Made by a program: the position numbers and the translations under genes
The notes under the pieces: generated by a model
Seen by the model: only the letters and a program-made list of their open reading frames with translations
What the model was told of the DNA's origin: nothing
Database searches by the model: none
Part shown: one piece after another, positions 24,919-33,405 of the stretch
How the letters are laid out: every line of letters begins with the position of its first letter
Numbering within the stretch: the first letter of the stretch is position 1
From: Streptomyces sp. man185
Lineage (GTDB): Bacteria > Actinomycetota > Actinomycetes > Streptomycetales > Streptomycetaceae
Direction of reading: 5' to 3'
Assembly: GCA_002551355.1 (NCBI GenBank)
Contig: NTHE01000033.1
Coordinates: forward strand, 25,145-89,144
DNA: 64,000 bases

Positions 24919-26211
24919 TCAGGCGGCGGCCCCTTCGCCCGGCTCGCAGGGGTCGCCGGGTTCCTCCCGGACACCTGACGTCCCCCCGGTCGGCGCGGAA
25001 TCCGACGGGGAAGGGGACGGGGTGTCGCCGGGGTCGGGACAGCCCGGTTCGGTCTCGCCGGGGTCGGGCGGTGTGGTGGGCCCGGTCGGGTCGGGGCTGG
25101 GACTCGGGCCCGGGTCCGTCGGGCCGGGGCCCGGGTCGGTGGGGTCGGGGCCCGGGTCGGTGGGGTCGGGGCTGGGCCCTGGGCCGGGATCGGTGGGGTC
25201 GGGCCCCGGGTCCGTCGGGTCGGGGCTGGGACTCGGGGAACCCGGGCCCGTGGGACGGGGCGTGGGGGTCGGACTCGGCGGCCGGGTCGGCTGCGGTCCG
25301 ACGACGACGCCTCCGCCGCCCTTGCCGGGCGGCTTGGGAGCGCCGGGACCGCCGACGGGGGCCTCGGGCCGCGTCTTCCCGCCCGGGCCGGGGCTGACCG
25401 GGAGGACGCCCTCGCCATCGGCGACCGCGTGGCTGCCCGTGCGGTAGAAGTCCAGCCAGGACAGCACCGTCCGCAGGTAGGTGTCGGAGCGGTTGTAGCT
25501 GAGGATCGCCCGGTCCAGGTCGGCTCGGCGGGTCAGATCGCGCGACCCGGCACAGAGGTAGTGCCCGGCGGTGAGCGCCGCGTCGTAGATGTTGTTCGGG
25601 TCCCGGCGGCCGTCGCCGTTGCCGTCCGCGCCCCAGGCCGCCCAGGTGGACGGGATGAACTGCATCGGCCCGACGGCCCGGTCGAACGTACGGTCGCCGT
25701 CGTACGCCCCCGCGTCGGTGTCCCGGATCAGCGCGAAGCCGTTGCCGTCGAGCGCGGGGCCGAGGATCGGGGCGAGGGTCGTCCCGCGCGCGTCGACCCG
25801 GCCGCCGGACGCCTGCCCGGACTCGACCTTGCCGATCGCCGCGAGCAGCTGCCACGGCAGCCCGCAGCCCGGGTCGCTGCGGCCGACCATGCTCTCGGCC
25901 TTTCGGTAGGCGGCCAGCACGGTGGCCGGGATGCCCGCCTCGGCCAAGGACCGGGCCGGCAGCGGATCGGGAATCGCCCCGGGCTTCGGAGGCCCGGGCG
26001 GCTCCGGGGTCCGCAACGGCGGTAACTCGGTGTGGTAGACGTCGTCGCCCGGCACCTCGGTCCAAACGACGTCGTCGGAGGCCGCCGCCTTCTCCGGCCG
26101 GGGCTCGGGCAGCGTGAGCCCCGGGGCCTGGGACGCGGTGAGCGCGGTCATCGCGGCGACGGCGGTGGCCGTGGTGCCGAGCCGGCGGCGCACCGTGCGG
26201 TTGAAGCTCAT
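24919..26211 (-). CDS. Secreted lytic transglycosylase (SLT/MltB type) with Pro/Asp/Thr-rich tail
   Basis: 430 residues. An export signal (TTATAVAAMTALTASQAPG) precedes a goose-lysozyme-like/MltB domain of about residues 85-265 with catalytic Glu130 in AIGKVESGQ, then GPMQFIPSTWAAWGADGNGDG and the end of the fold at AILSYNRSDTYLRTVL. The tail from about 290 is low complexity with repeated PDPTDPGP, a likely wall-spanning stalk. Codon 63 is TTA (26023-26025), so translation should need the bldA leucyl-tRNA. The ATG at 26211 has GAGGGAGC. It lies 17 bp after the last mce-associated gene, so it is probably the final gene of that operon. It may open the wall for the importer or act in development. 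Confidence 0.9.
   Translation of the reverse strand: MSFNRTVRRRLGTTATAVAAMTALTASQAPGLTLPEPRPEKAAASDDVVWTEVPGDDVYHTELPPLRTPEPPGPPKPGAIPDPLPARSLAEAGIPATVLAAYRKAESMVGRSDPGCGLPWQLLAAIGKVESGQASGGRVDARGTTLAPILGPALDGNGFALIRDTDAGAYDGDRTFDRAVGPMQFIPSTWAAWGADGNGDGRRDPNNIYDAALTAGHYLCAGSRDLTRRADLDRAILSYNRSDTYLRTVLSWLDFYRTGSHAVADGEGVLPVSPGPGGKTRPEAPVGGPGAPKPPGKGGGGVVVGPQPTRPPSPTPTPRPTGPGSPSPSPDPTDPGPDPTDPGPGPSPDPTDPGPDPTDPGPGPTDPGPSPSPDPTGPTTPPDPGETEPGCPDPGDTPSPSPSDSAPTGGTSGVREEPGDPCEPGEGAAA
25079..25245 (-). repeat. Low-complexity repeats coding PDPTDPGP units
   Basis: A run of GC-rich near-repeats of 21-30 bp (cores such as GGGCCCGGGTCGGTGGGGTC) encodes the proline-rich stalk. Such tracts vary in length by slippage. 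Confidence 0.75.
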
Positions 26212-26228
26212 GGGTGCTCCCTCAGGTC

Positions 26229-27002
26229 TCAGCGGGTGAAGGTGTCGATCGCGGCGATCAGCCAGGCGTCCCCTCGGCGGACGGCGTCCACGGCGAACAT
26301 GGCCGCCGCGTACGTCGTCTCCTCGTCCTTGCCGGTACGGGTGTTGCTCTGGTCCGCGAAGATCAGCAGCCGGGCCCGGTCGCCGTCGAGGAACTCGACC
26401 CCGCTCTCGGTGACGGTGGTCGTCAGGACGAGCTTCTGCTCCGGAGCCTGCTCCCGTACGTCGGCGAGCATGTCCTTGTGCTGCTGCACGGCCCGGCCGG
26501 TCAGATAGGTGCTCGCCGCGCGGTCGGACCGGGCGGGCGAGGCGTAGTCGTACGAGAACACCGCGCCGACCGCCTCGCCGATCCGGCCCTTCACCTCGCT
26601 GGTCCGGCCGATGTCGGTGAGCGCGGTGTTCTGCCGGGCGGGCTCGTCGCGGAGGTCGTCGGCCGAGGCGAAAGCCCAGGCGGCGAAGGCCCCGAGGAGC
26701 ATGGTGAGCGCGCAGAGCACGGCGGGCAGCGTGCGGCGGAGGCGGGAGGCCTTGGCGCGGCCGGCCTCCGTCGGGGCGGCTGGAGCCGGGGCGGGCTCGG
26801 TGGCGGCTTCGGGTGCGTCCGGGTCGGCGGCGTCCGTGTCGCGGGCGGCGGCGCTTGCCGCTGCCCGTGGTTCGGGCTCGGCGTCCGTGTCCGTGGCCGC
26901 GGTGGCCGGTTCGTACACCGGCTCCGTCCCGGCCCCCGCCGTACGCGAGGGCGTCGTGGCGAGCCGGCGGCGACGGTTGACGAGGTGACGGGTCGTCGAC
27001 AT
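26229..27002 (-). CDS. Mce-associated membrane protein (Mam type)
   Basis: 257 residues: a charged, Ala/Glu/Pro-rich cytoplasmic N-terminus (about 1-110), one membrane helix (LPAVLCALTMLLGAFAAWAF), and an extracytoplasmic domain with the Mce-associated pattern SYDYASPARSDRAASTYLTGRAVQQHKDML and FADQSNTRTGKDEETTYAAA. These proteins stabilise Mce complexes in mycobacteria. The ATG at 27002 has GGAGAGGA upstream. It is the fourth and last of a tandem set and precedes the lytic transglycosylase. Confidence 0.85.
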   Translation of the reverse strand: MSTTRHLVNRRRRLATTPSRTAGAGTEPVYEPATAATDTDAEPEPRAAASAAARDTDAADPDAPEAATEPAPAPAAPTEAGRAKASRLRRTLPAVLCALTMLLGAFAAWAFASADDLRDEPARQNTALTDIGRTSEVKGRIGEAVGAVFSYDYASPARSDRAASTYLTGRAVQQHKDMLADVREQAPEQKLVLTTTVTESGVEFLDGDRARLLIFADQSNTRTGKDEETTYAAAMFAVDAVRRGDAWLIAAIDTFTR

Positions 27003-27058
27003 GGGTGGGTCCTCTCCGGGTCGTGCGGGGCGGGGTGCGGCGGGGTGCGGCGTGGAGG

Positions 27059-27649
27059 TCAGCCGGCCGTGGAGCCGACGGGCGCCTGGCCCAGCGCGCT
27101 GAGCTTCCACCCCCCGGCGGTCCGGGTGAGGCTGCCGAGCAACCGGCTCTCCTTCACCGCCGGTTCACCCTTGGGCGCGGTGACGGTGACCCGCAGCGCC
27201 ACCATCACCCCAGCTCGTCCGGCCCGTTGGTCCAGCTCGGTGACCGCGCCGGAGAGGACCTTGGCCGTGCTCACCGTCTTCGTCTCGGCGATCTGCTTGG
27301 CGAACGCGTCGCGCCCGTCGACGAGTTGGCGGTGGAGGTCGCCCGTGGTGGACTGCTCCCAGCTGTCGAGCCCCTTCTCCAGCGACCGGTGGTCCAAGGT
27401 GTTCATGTTCTGCACCGCCTGCTCCCCCGCCGCCAACGCGTCGTCCCGCGCCTGCGCGAAGAACGCCGCGTCGTCGTGCGAGGCCTCGTAGCGCTGCCAG
27501 CCGCCCCAGCCCGCCGCTCCGGCCGCGCAGACCGCCAGGGCCAGCGCGGCGAGCAGCAGCGGGTTCCTCGTTCCCGCACGCGAAGTCGGGGTTCCTTCTG
27601 CGGTCCTGGTGGTCTCGGCGTTCTTCTTCGCCGTCCGCTGCCCTGCCAT
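27059..27649 (-). CDS. Mce-associated membrane protein (Mam type)
   Basis: 196 residues: short basic N-terminus, one membrane helix (PLLLAALALAVCAAGAAGW), and an extracytoplasmic domain (ARDDALAAGEQAVQNMNTLDH, TVTAPKGEPAVKESRLLGSL). The same fold as its neighbours is suggested by the shared order ARDxALAxGxxxxxxxNxLD. The ATG at 27649 has GGGGAGAGG. Gaps of 56-59 bp on either side set it slightly apart from the tightly overlapping part of the operon. Confidence 0.84.
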   Translation of the reverse strand: MAGQRTAKKNAETTRTAEGTPTSRAGTRNPLLLAALALAVCAAGAAGWGGWQRYEASHDDAAFFAQARDDALAAGEQAVQNMNTLDHRSLEKGLDSWEQSTTGDLHRQLVDGRDAFAKQIAETKTVSTAKVLSGAVTELDQRAGRAGVMVALRVTVTAPKGEPAVKESRLLGSLTRTAGGWKLSALGQAPVGSTAG

Positions 27650-27708
27650 GTGGTGCCTCTCCCCTGCCTGCCGAACCGGACCGGTGCGCCGTCGCCGCCG
27701 GGCCGCCG

Positions 27709-28326
27709 TCATGTGGAGCCGATCTCGACGATCCACCAGCGCCCGCCGCGCAGTTCGGCGGTCACCGTGAGCTGCGCGGAGGCGGTGGTGGGGGTGCGGT
27801 CCCGGCGCTCGTAGACCTGGTCGAGGAAGACCAGGAGGTGCGCGCTGTCGTCGGTCAGCCGGGTCACGCCGGCCCGGACGACCTCGGTGGTGAGCGTCAG
27901 CTTCTGGTCGGCGGACTGCCGCTCGACCTGGCCGAACAGTGCGGCGTACTGCTGGAGCGCCTTGCCCGCAAGGACCTCTTTCGCCGCCGCCCGCGTGGTG
28001 GCGGTGGCTCCGGGGCCGTACGAGAAGATCCTGCTGAGCGCGCTGCTGACGTCGCCGGTGACGCGCGTGGTCGCCTCCGCGTCGGTGAGCGCGAGGTTCG
28101 CCGTGGCCGGGGTGTCGCGCAGTTGGCGTCCTTCGGCGAACAGGGCGCCGCCCGTGGCCAGAAGGGCGACCGTGAGCAGTGCGCCGAGGAGGCGCGGCCA
28201 CCGGCGGCGGGCCGGGTCCGCTCTGTCCTCGGTTTCCGTCGCCACCGTTTCGGCCTCCCGGGCTTCGGGGCCGGGGTCGCGGGCGGCCTCGCTGTTCACC
28301 GTCGTCGTTCCTCCGCTCGCTCTCAT
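27709..28326 (-). CDS. Mce-associated membrane protein (Mam type)
   Basis: 205 residues: acidic N-terminus, one membrane helix (LLGALLTVALLATGGALFA), and an extracytoplasmic domain resembling that of the 26229-27002 gene (ALSRIFSYGPGATATTRAAAKEVLAGKALQQYAALF; HLLVFLDQVYERRD). The ATG at 28326 overlaps the stop of the gene before it by four bases. A GTG nine codons in is an alternative start. Confidence 0.85.
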   Translation of the reverse strand: MRASGGTTTVNSEAARDPGPEAREAETVATETEDRADPARRRWPRLLGALLTVALLATGGALFAEGRQLRDTPATANLALTDAEATTRVTGDVSSALSRIFSYGPGATATTRAAAKEVLAGKALQQYAALFGQVERQSADQKLTLTTEVVRAGVTRLTDDSAHLLVFLDQVYERRDRTPTTASAQLTVTAELRGGRWWIVEIGST

Positions 28327-28844
28327 CGGCCGCCACCCGTCCCGATCGCCGTGAGCGCCTTGATTTTCCAGCCCTCGGCGGTACGGGCGAGGGTCGCCCC
28401 GAACCGCTTGCGCTGGGTGCCGGCCGCGCCGGTGCGCGGGGTGACCTCGACGTCCACGGTGGCGATCAGCTCCGCCGTGCCGGTGCGCTCGTCCAGAGCG
28501 GTGAGCGCGGCCGAGCTCACCTTGGACCGGGCCGTGTCACCCGCCGCCGTCAGGGACTTGGCGTCGGCTTTCCGGGTGCGCTCCAGCTGGTCGCGCAGTG
28601 GCCCGGCGGAGGAGTCGAGCCAGGCCCGCAGCCCGGCGTCGACGCGCTTGGCGTTCTCGCCGTCCAGGCTGTTCAGCGTCGCGAGGTGCCGCTTGCCGTC
28701 GGCCAGGGCCGCGTCGCGTGCCTTCGCGTACGACAGCGAGCGGTCGCCGCGTGCCTGTCCGTACGACCAGGCACCCAGCCCGCAGAGCAGGGCGGCGACG
28801 AGCAGGACGGCCCAGCCGGCCCGGCGTCGGGTGCGGGGGGTCAT
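28323..28844 (-). CDS. Mce-associated membrane protein (Mam type)
   Basis: 173 residues: basic N-terminus, one membrane helix (AGWAVLLVAALLCGLGAWSY), extracytoplasmic domain starting AKARDAALADGKRHLATLNSLDG and ending FGATLARTAEGWKIKAL. It pairs by pattern with the 27059-27649 gene, so the four proteins look like two alternating types. Start and stop both overlap neighbours by four bases, showing tight coupling to mceF. Confidence 0.86.
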   Translation of the reverse strand: MTPRTRRRAGWAVLLVAALLCGLGAWSYGQARGDRSLSYAKARDAALADGKRHLATLNSLDGENAKRVDAGLRAWLDSSAGPLRDQLERTRKADAKSLTAAGDTARSKVSSAALTALDERTGTAELIATVDVEVTPRTGAAGTQRKRFGATLARTAEGWKIKALTAIGTGGGR

Positions 28845-30076
28845 GAGCCGCCTCCCAGGCCCAGCAGCCCGGCCATGCCCTCGGCCGGCGGCTGGGCGGT
28901 CGCGGATGCGCCGGCCACGGCTCCGGGCAGCTTCATCGACCCCGGGACGGCCGGCTTCGGCACCGGTCCGCCCTTGGGAGCGTTGGCGCTGCCCCGGACG
29001 TTGATGCCGGTGCCCGGCGAGGACGTGCAGCGGGCGGCGGTGTTGACGGCGGGCCCGGCCGAGGTGTCGAGGCCGTTGCGGTAGACCGTGCCGCCGTAGC
29101 CGGCGGTGCAGGGCAGCGGTTCGAAGAAGGTGAGGGACATGCCGAACCGGGCGCCGTCGTCGTCGACCGCGCTCGCTCCGGCCGCGGCGACGGCGGGGAG
29201 CTTCACGAGGAGTTCCTCCAGGCCGCGTTGGCGGGTGACGGCGACCTCCGACGTGGTGAGGAGGTTGGCGACGACGACGCCGAAGGCGGGGTCGAGGTCG
29301 CGCAGCAGTCCGCTGATCTGGACGGCGGCGTCCGGGGTGGTCGCGATCAGGCGGCGCAGGTCGGCGTCGGAGCCCTTGAGTTCGGCGGCCAGCTCCTTGG
29401 CGCCCTTGGCGAAGCCCTTGAGGGCCTGCCCCTGTTCGGCCTGGGTGCGCAGGACCTTCTCGCCGTCGGCCATCAGCCGGGTGGTGACCGGCAGGGCCCG
29501 GTCCGCGGCCTCGACGAAGTCGCCACCGGTGTCCAGGAGGACCTGGAGGTCGTCGCCGCGCCCTTCGAAGGCTGCCCCGAACTCCTCGACGACGGTCCGC
29601 AGGCTCTCCAGGTCCACCGAGCTCGCCAGGTCGTCGACGCTGGTGAGGACGTCGGTGGGAGGCGCGGGGATGGTGGTGTCGGCCTCGTCGATGACCGAGC
29701 CGTTGCCCAGGAAGGGGCCCTCCGCGCGGGTGGGCCGGAGGTCGACGTACTGCTCGCCGACCGCTGAGAGGTTCGCGACGACGGCCGTGAGACTGTCCGG
29801 GATCCGCGGGGCGTCCTTCTCGATCCGCAGCTCGGCCTCCACGCCGTCCTCGGTCAGCTCGATGGGGCCGACGCGGCCCACGGAGACGCCCCGGTAGGTG
29901 ACGTTGGAGTGGGTGTACAGGCCGCCCGTCTGCGGGAGTTGGACCGTGACGGTGTAGTAGCTGCGCAGTCCGACGTAGTGGCCGAGATCGGCGTACCGCA
30001 CGCCGAGGTAGCCGAGGACCAGGACGGCGATGACGAGGAAGGCGAGGTTCTTCAGCCGGATGGCGAGAGTGATCAC
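28841..30076 (-). CDS. mceF: MCE family protein MceF
   Basis: 411 residues: N-terminal membrane anchor (LAFLVIAVLVLGYLGVRY), an MCE domain at about residues 38-115 (VTVQLPQTGGLYTHSNVTYRGVSVGRVG; EQYVDLRPT), a long predicted helical region to about 300, and a Gly/Ala/Pro-rich tail. MCE proteins A-F form a hexameric tube that carries lipids across the periplasm-like space to the YrbE permeases. The GTG start at 30076 overlaps the mceE stop. Two cysteine-containing segments (PLPCTAGYGG, AARCTSSPG) may form a disulfide. Confidence 0.93.
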   Translation of the reverse strand: MITLAIRLKNLAFLVIAVLVLGYLGVRYADLGHYVGLRSYYTVTVQLPQTGGLYTHSNVTYRGVSVGRVGPIELTEDGVEAELRIEKDAPRIPDSLTAVVANLSAVGEQYVDLRPTRAEGPFLGNGSVIDEADTTIPAPPTDVLTSVDDLASSVDLESLRTVVEEFGAAFEGRGDDLQVLLDTGGDFVEAADRALPVTTRLMADGEKVLRTQAEQGQALKGFAKGAKELAAELKGSDADLRRLIATTPDAAVQISGLLRDLDPAFGVVVANLLTTSEVAVTRQRGLEELLVKLPAVAAAGASAVDDDGARFGMSLTFFEPLPCTAGYGGTVYRNGLDTSAGPAVNTAARCTSSPGTGINVRGSANAPKGGPVPKPAVPGSMKLPGAVAGASATAQPPAEGMAGLLGLGGGS

Positions 30077-31248
30077 GGTGTCGCCTCCTTCGTGGTCTTC
30101 GGTGTGCCCGACACGGCGGGCAGCGGCAGCGCGCCCCGGGTCGCCGCCGCCGCGCCCTCCCCCTCGGCCGGGGGCAGCGGAATGCCGGGCTCGTCCGGGG
30201 TGAGCGGGGGGATGATCTGCGTTCCGGGCATGGCCGTCACGTCCAGGTAGACGTTGAGGTAGTCGCCCTTGACGCCGCGCAGCACCTCGTCCGTGAAGGG
30301 GTACGTCAGCAGCACCTGGAGCGAGTCGGGGAGGTCCTGGCCGGAGTCGGCGAGCGCCTTGAGGGTCGGGGCGAGCGCCTTGAGGTCGGCGATCATGTCG
30401 GCTTTGCTCCGGTTGATCGTGTCGACGGCCACGGTGGACAGGGTGTCCAGGGAGCGCAGCATGGTCAGCAGGGAGCCGCGCTGCTTCTCCAGGACCTTGA
30501 GCCCGGGGCTGAGTCCGGTGAGGACTGTGCCGACGTCCTGTTTGCGGGTGGCGAGGGTGGCGGCGAGGCGGTTGACGCCGTCGAGGGCCTTGGTGATGTC
30601 GCCCTTGTTCTCGTCCAGGTCGGTCACGAGCGTGTCGACCCGGTCGAGGACGGAGCGGATCTGCGGTTCCTGTCCGGCGAGCGCCTTGTTGAGTTCGGTG
30701 GTGATGGTCTTGAGCTGGTTGACGCCGCCCCCGTTGAGGAGCATGGACAGGGCTCCGAAGACCTCTTCGACCTCCGGGTTCCGGTTGGTGCGGGAGACGG
30801 GGATGCGGCCGCCACTGGCGAGCGATCCGTGCGCGGTGCCCTCGGGGGGCGGGGCGAGCTGGATGAACTTCTCGCCGAGCAGACTGGACTGTTCGAGCCG
30901 GGCGTAGGCGTTGGCGGGGAGCTTGATCTTCCCGTTGACCTGCATGGTGACCCGGGCCCGCCAGCCGTCCGGGGCGAGCTCGATCCTCGTGACCCGCCCC
31001 ACGGACACGTCGTTGACCTTGACCGAGGACTGCGGGGCGAGGCTGAGGACGTCGCCGAACTCCGCGGTGACTTCGTAGGGCCGGTCGCCGAGGTCCGCGC
31101 CGCCGGGCAGCGGGATCTGCTCGATGCCGGTGAAGGAGGGGGCGTCGGGGCGGACCACGACCAGGGCGATCAGCGCTCCGGTCGCGAGCAGGGCGACGGC
31201 GGCGACGGCGGCCCGTGCGGCCGGTCTGCGACGGGCGTCGTCGTTCAT
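30073..31248 (-). CDS. mceE: MCE family protein MceE
   Basis: 391 residues: N-terminal hydrophobic segment (AAVAAVALLATGALIALVVV), MCE domain (VTAEFGDVLSLAPQSSVKVNDVSVGRV), helical region, and short C-terminal tail. In mycobacteria MceE is often a lipoprotein, but here no cysteine lies at the signal end, so it appears membrane-anchored instead. The assignment to E is by operon position. It overlaps mceD and mceF by four bases each. Confidence 0.92.
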   Translation of the reverse strand: MNDDARRRPAARAAVAAVALLATGALIALVVVRPDAPSFTGIEQIPLPGGADLGDRPYEVTAEFGDVLSLAPQSSVKVNDVSVGRVTRIELAPDGWRARVTMQVNGKIKLPANAYARLEQSSLLGEKFIQLAPPPEGTAHGSLASGGRIPVSRTNRNPEVEEVFGALSMLLNGGGVNQLKTITTELNKALAGQEPQIRSVLDRVDTLVTDLDENKGDITKALDGVNRLAATLATRKQDVGTVLTGLSPGLKVLEKQRGSLLTMLRSLDTLSTVAVDTINRSKADMIADLKALAPTLKALADSGQDLPDSLQVLLTYPFTDEVLRGVKGDYLNVYLDVTAMPGTQIIPPLTPDEPGIPLPPAEGEGAAAATRGALPLPAVSGTPKTTKEATP

Positions 31249-32384
31249 CCTTCCGCCCCCTTCTTCTTGCCGGACGTGCCGGGCTGCTTGTCGGGGGTGC
31301 CGTAGACCGTGCCGACCTCCGGCAGCGGCAGGACGGGCAACGCCTTGCGGCGGTTCGCGTCGACGGGGGTGAGGCCGGTGAGCCGGCCGGCCGCGGCGGC
31401 GGCCCCCGGGTCGACGAGCGGTCCGCCCATGGACAGTTCGTTGAGGTTGGTGCGCCCGTTGAGGGTGCGGTTGGCCGGGTCGTAGGCGTTGAGGACGTTG
31501 CCCGCGGCGAGCGGCAGGGTGTCCATCGCCTCGGCGAGCGAGGCGCGCTGGTCGACGAGCGCCTGGGTGACGGGGACCAGGGCCTCGACGTTCTTCTTGA
31601 GCGAGCCGCGGTTCTTGGCGATGAAGGTCTTGACCTGGCCGAGGGCGGTGCCGAGTTCCTTGAGGGCCGCGCTGAGGTTCTTCTTGTCGTCGGCGAGGAA
31701 GGAGGTGACCGTGTTCAGCTGCTGCTCGGCGCTGCGGACGTTGCCGTCGTTCTCCTTGAGCATGGTGGTGAAGCGCTGGAGGTGGGTCAGGGTGTCGAAG
31801 AGGTCGCCGCTGCTCCTGTCGAGCGTCTTGGTGGCCTTGCCGAACTGCTCGATGGAGTCCCCGATGGCCTTGCCGTTGCCGTCGAGGTTCTTCGCGCCGG
31901 TGTCCAGGAGGCGGGCGAACGCCCCGTCCGCGTTGGCTCCGTCGGGGCCGAGCGCGGTGGAGAGTTCGGTGATGGAGGCGTACAGCTCGTCGACCTCGAC
32001 GGGGGTGGCGTTGCGGGCCGCGGGCAGCACCGCGTCGTCGGCGAGCCGGGGCCCGCCGTCGTAGGCCGGGGCGAGCTGGACGTAGCGGTCGGCGACGAGG
32101 CTGGGAGCGACGACGACGGCGTGGGCGTCCTTGGGGACGTCGATGCCCCGGTCGAGGCGCAGCACGACCTTCACCTCTTCGCCGCGGGGTTCGACGGAGT
32201 CGACGGTGCCGACCTTGACGCCGAGGATTCTCAGGTCCGACCCCGCGTAGACGCCGGTGGCCCGGTCGAAATAGGCGGTGACGGTGGTCTTGCCGTCCTC
32301 CTCCAGGGCGCTCACGCCGGTGGCGGCCGCGACGGCGACGAGGGCGAGTCCGGCGGCGATGCCGGTGATGCGGGTGCGTCTCAT
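31245..32384 (-). CDS. mceD: MCE family protein MceD
   Basis: 379 residues: N-terminal membrane anchor (GIAAGLALVAVAAATGVSAL), MCE domain (VTAYFDRATGVYAGSDLRILGVKVGTVD; VADRYVQLAPAYDGG), then a long helical region rich in Leu heptads (about 170-300). Assigned by position. The stop overlaps the mceE start; the start is one base from the mceC stop. Confidence 0.92.
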   Translation of the reverse strand: MRRTRITGIAAGLALVAVAAATGVSALEEDGKTTVTAYFDRATGVYAGSDLRILGVKVGTVDSVEPRGEEVKVVLRLDRGIDVPKDAHAVVVAPSLVADRYVQLAPAYDGGPRLADDAVLPAARNATPVEVDELYASITELSTALGPDGANADGAFARLLDTGAKNLDGNGKAIGDSIEQFGKATKTLDRSSGDLFDTLTHLQRFTTMLKENDGNVRSAEQQLNTVTSFLADDKKNLSAALKELGTALGQVKTFIAKNRGSLKKNVEALVPVTQALVDQRASLAEAMDTLPLAAGNVLNAYDPANRTLNGRTNLNELSMGGPLVDPGAAAAAGRLTGLTPVDANRRKALPVLPLPEVGTVYGTPDKQPGTSGKKKGAEG

Positions 32385-32385
32385 G

Positions 32386-33405
32386 TCAGCGGCCCCCTTG
32401 CTGCCGGGGTGGCATGCATCCGGTCGCCGGGGGTGTGCCGGCGGGGAGGTAGTTCTTGGGCACGACGCCGCAGACGTAGTTGTCGAACCAGCGCCCGCTG
32501 CCGAGGGTGTTGCCGACGAGCCGGCTGTACGAGCCGGTGGTGGCGAGGATCTTGTCCAGGTTCTTGCGGTTCTTCACCAGGACGGCGGTGACCCGGCCGA
32601 GGGAGGCCAGGGTCGGCCCGAGCTGCTTGTCGTTGTCCCGGACGAGTCCGGTGAGCTGGGTGCCGAGGTTGCGGGTGCCGGTGAGCAGCAGATGGATGGA
32701 GTCGCGGCGGGCCTGGATCTCGCCGAGCAGCAGGTTCCCGTCCTCCAGGAGGGTTTCGAAGCTGCTCTTCTTCCCGTCGAGGGTCTTGGTGAGCTTCTTG
32801 CTGCTGCTGAGCAGGGTGGCGAGCTGGGCATCGCGTTCGGAGACCGTACGCGAGAGGGCGGAGAGCCCGTCTGCGGCGCTGCGGACGTGGGGCGGGGAGT
32901 CCTTGAAGGTGGCGGAGATCGTCTCGAAGCTCTTGGCGAGCTGGTCGGTGTCGATCTCGCCGATGGTCTCCCCGAGCCCGTTGAACGCCTGGGTGACGTC
33001 GTACGGGGAGGTGGTGCGGCTCGCGGTGATGCGGGAGCCGGGGTCCTGCGGGGCGTCGCCTAGGGGGTCGACGGCGAGGTACTTCTCCCCGAGCAGGGTC
33101 TTGATGGCGATGCCCACGGTGGAGGAGTCGCCGATCCAGGCGTCCTTGACCCGGAAGTCGACCCGGACCCTTCCGCCGTCGAGGGACACGCCGGTGACCT
33201 CGCCGACCTTCACTCCGGCGATCCGTACCTCGTCGCCGTCGGCGAGTCCGGCGGATTCGGCGAAGTCGGCGCTGTAGGAGGTGCCGCTGTCGACGAAGGG
33301 CAGGGCGTCGGCACGCCAGGCGGCGAGGCCGAGGAGGGTCAGGACGAGGAGTCCGACGAGGGCGACGGCGACCGGGTTGCGTTCCCGGATGGGTGTGATG
33401 CTCAT
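32386..33405 (-). CDS. mceC: MCE family protein MceC
   Basis: 339 residues: N-terminal anchor (VAVALVGLLVLTLLGLAAW), MCE domain (YSADFAESAGLADGDEVRIAGVKVGEVTG; GEKYLAVDPLG), helical region, and a short C-terminus with two cysteines. The ATG at 33405 overlaps the mceB stop (ATGA) and is preferred to an upstream in-frame start inside mceB. Confidence 0.92.
   Translation of the reverse strand: MSITPIRERNPVAVALVGLLVLTLLGLAAWRADALPFVDSGTSYSADFAESAGLADGDEVRIAGVKVGEVTGVSLDGGRVRVDFRVKDAWIGDSSTVGIAIKTLLGEKYLAVDPLGDAPQDPGSRITASRTTSPYDVTQAFNGLGETIGEIDTDQLAKSFETISATFKDSPPHVRSAADGLSALSRTVSERDAQLATLLSSSKKLTKTLDGKKSSFETLLEDGNLLLGEIQARRDSIHLLLTGTRNLGTQLTGLVRDNDKQLGPTLASLGRVTAVLVKNRKNLDKILATTGSYSRLVGNTLGSGRWFDNYVCGVVPKNYLPAGTPPATGCMPPRQQGGR

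Noticed and set aside
25079..25245. Regularly spaced GC-rich repeats that could suggest a CRISPR array
   Set aside because: They are in-frame codons for a proline-rich protein tail, with no unique spacers and no cas genes.
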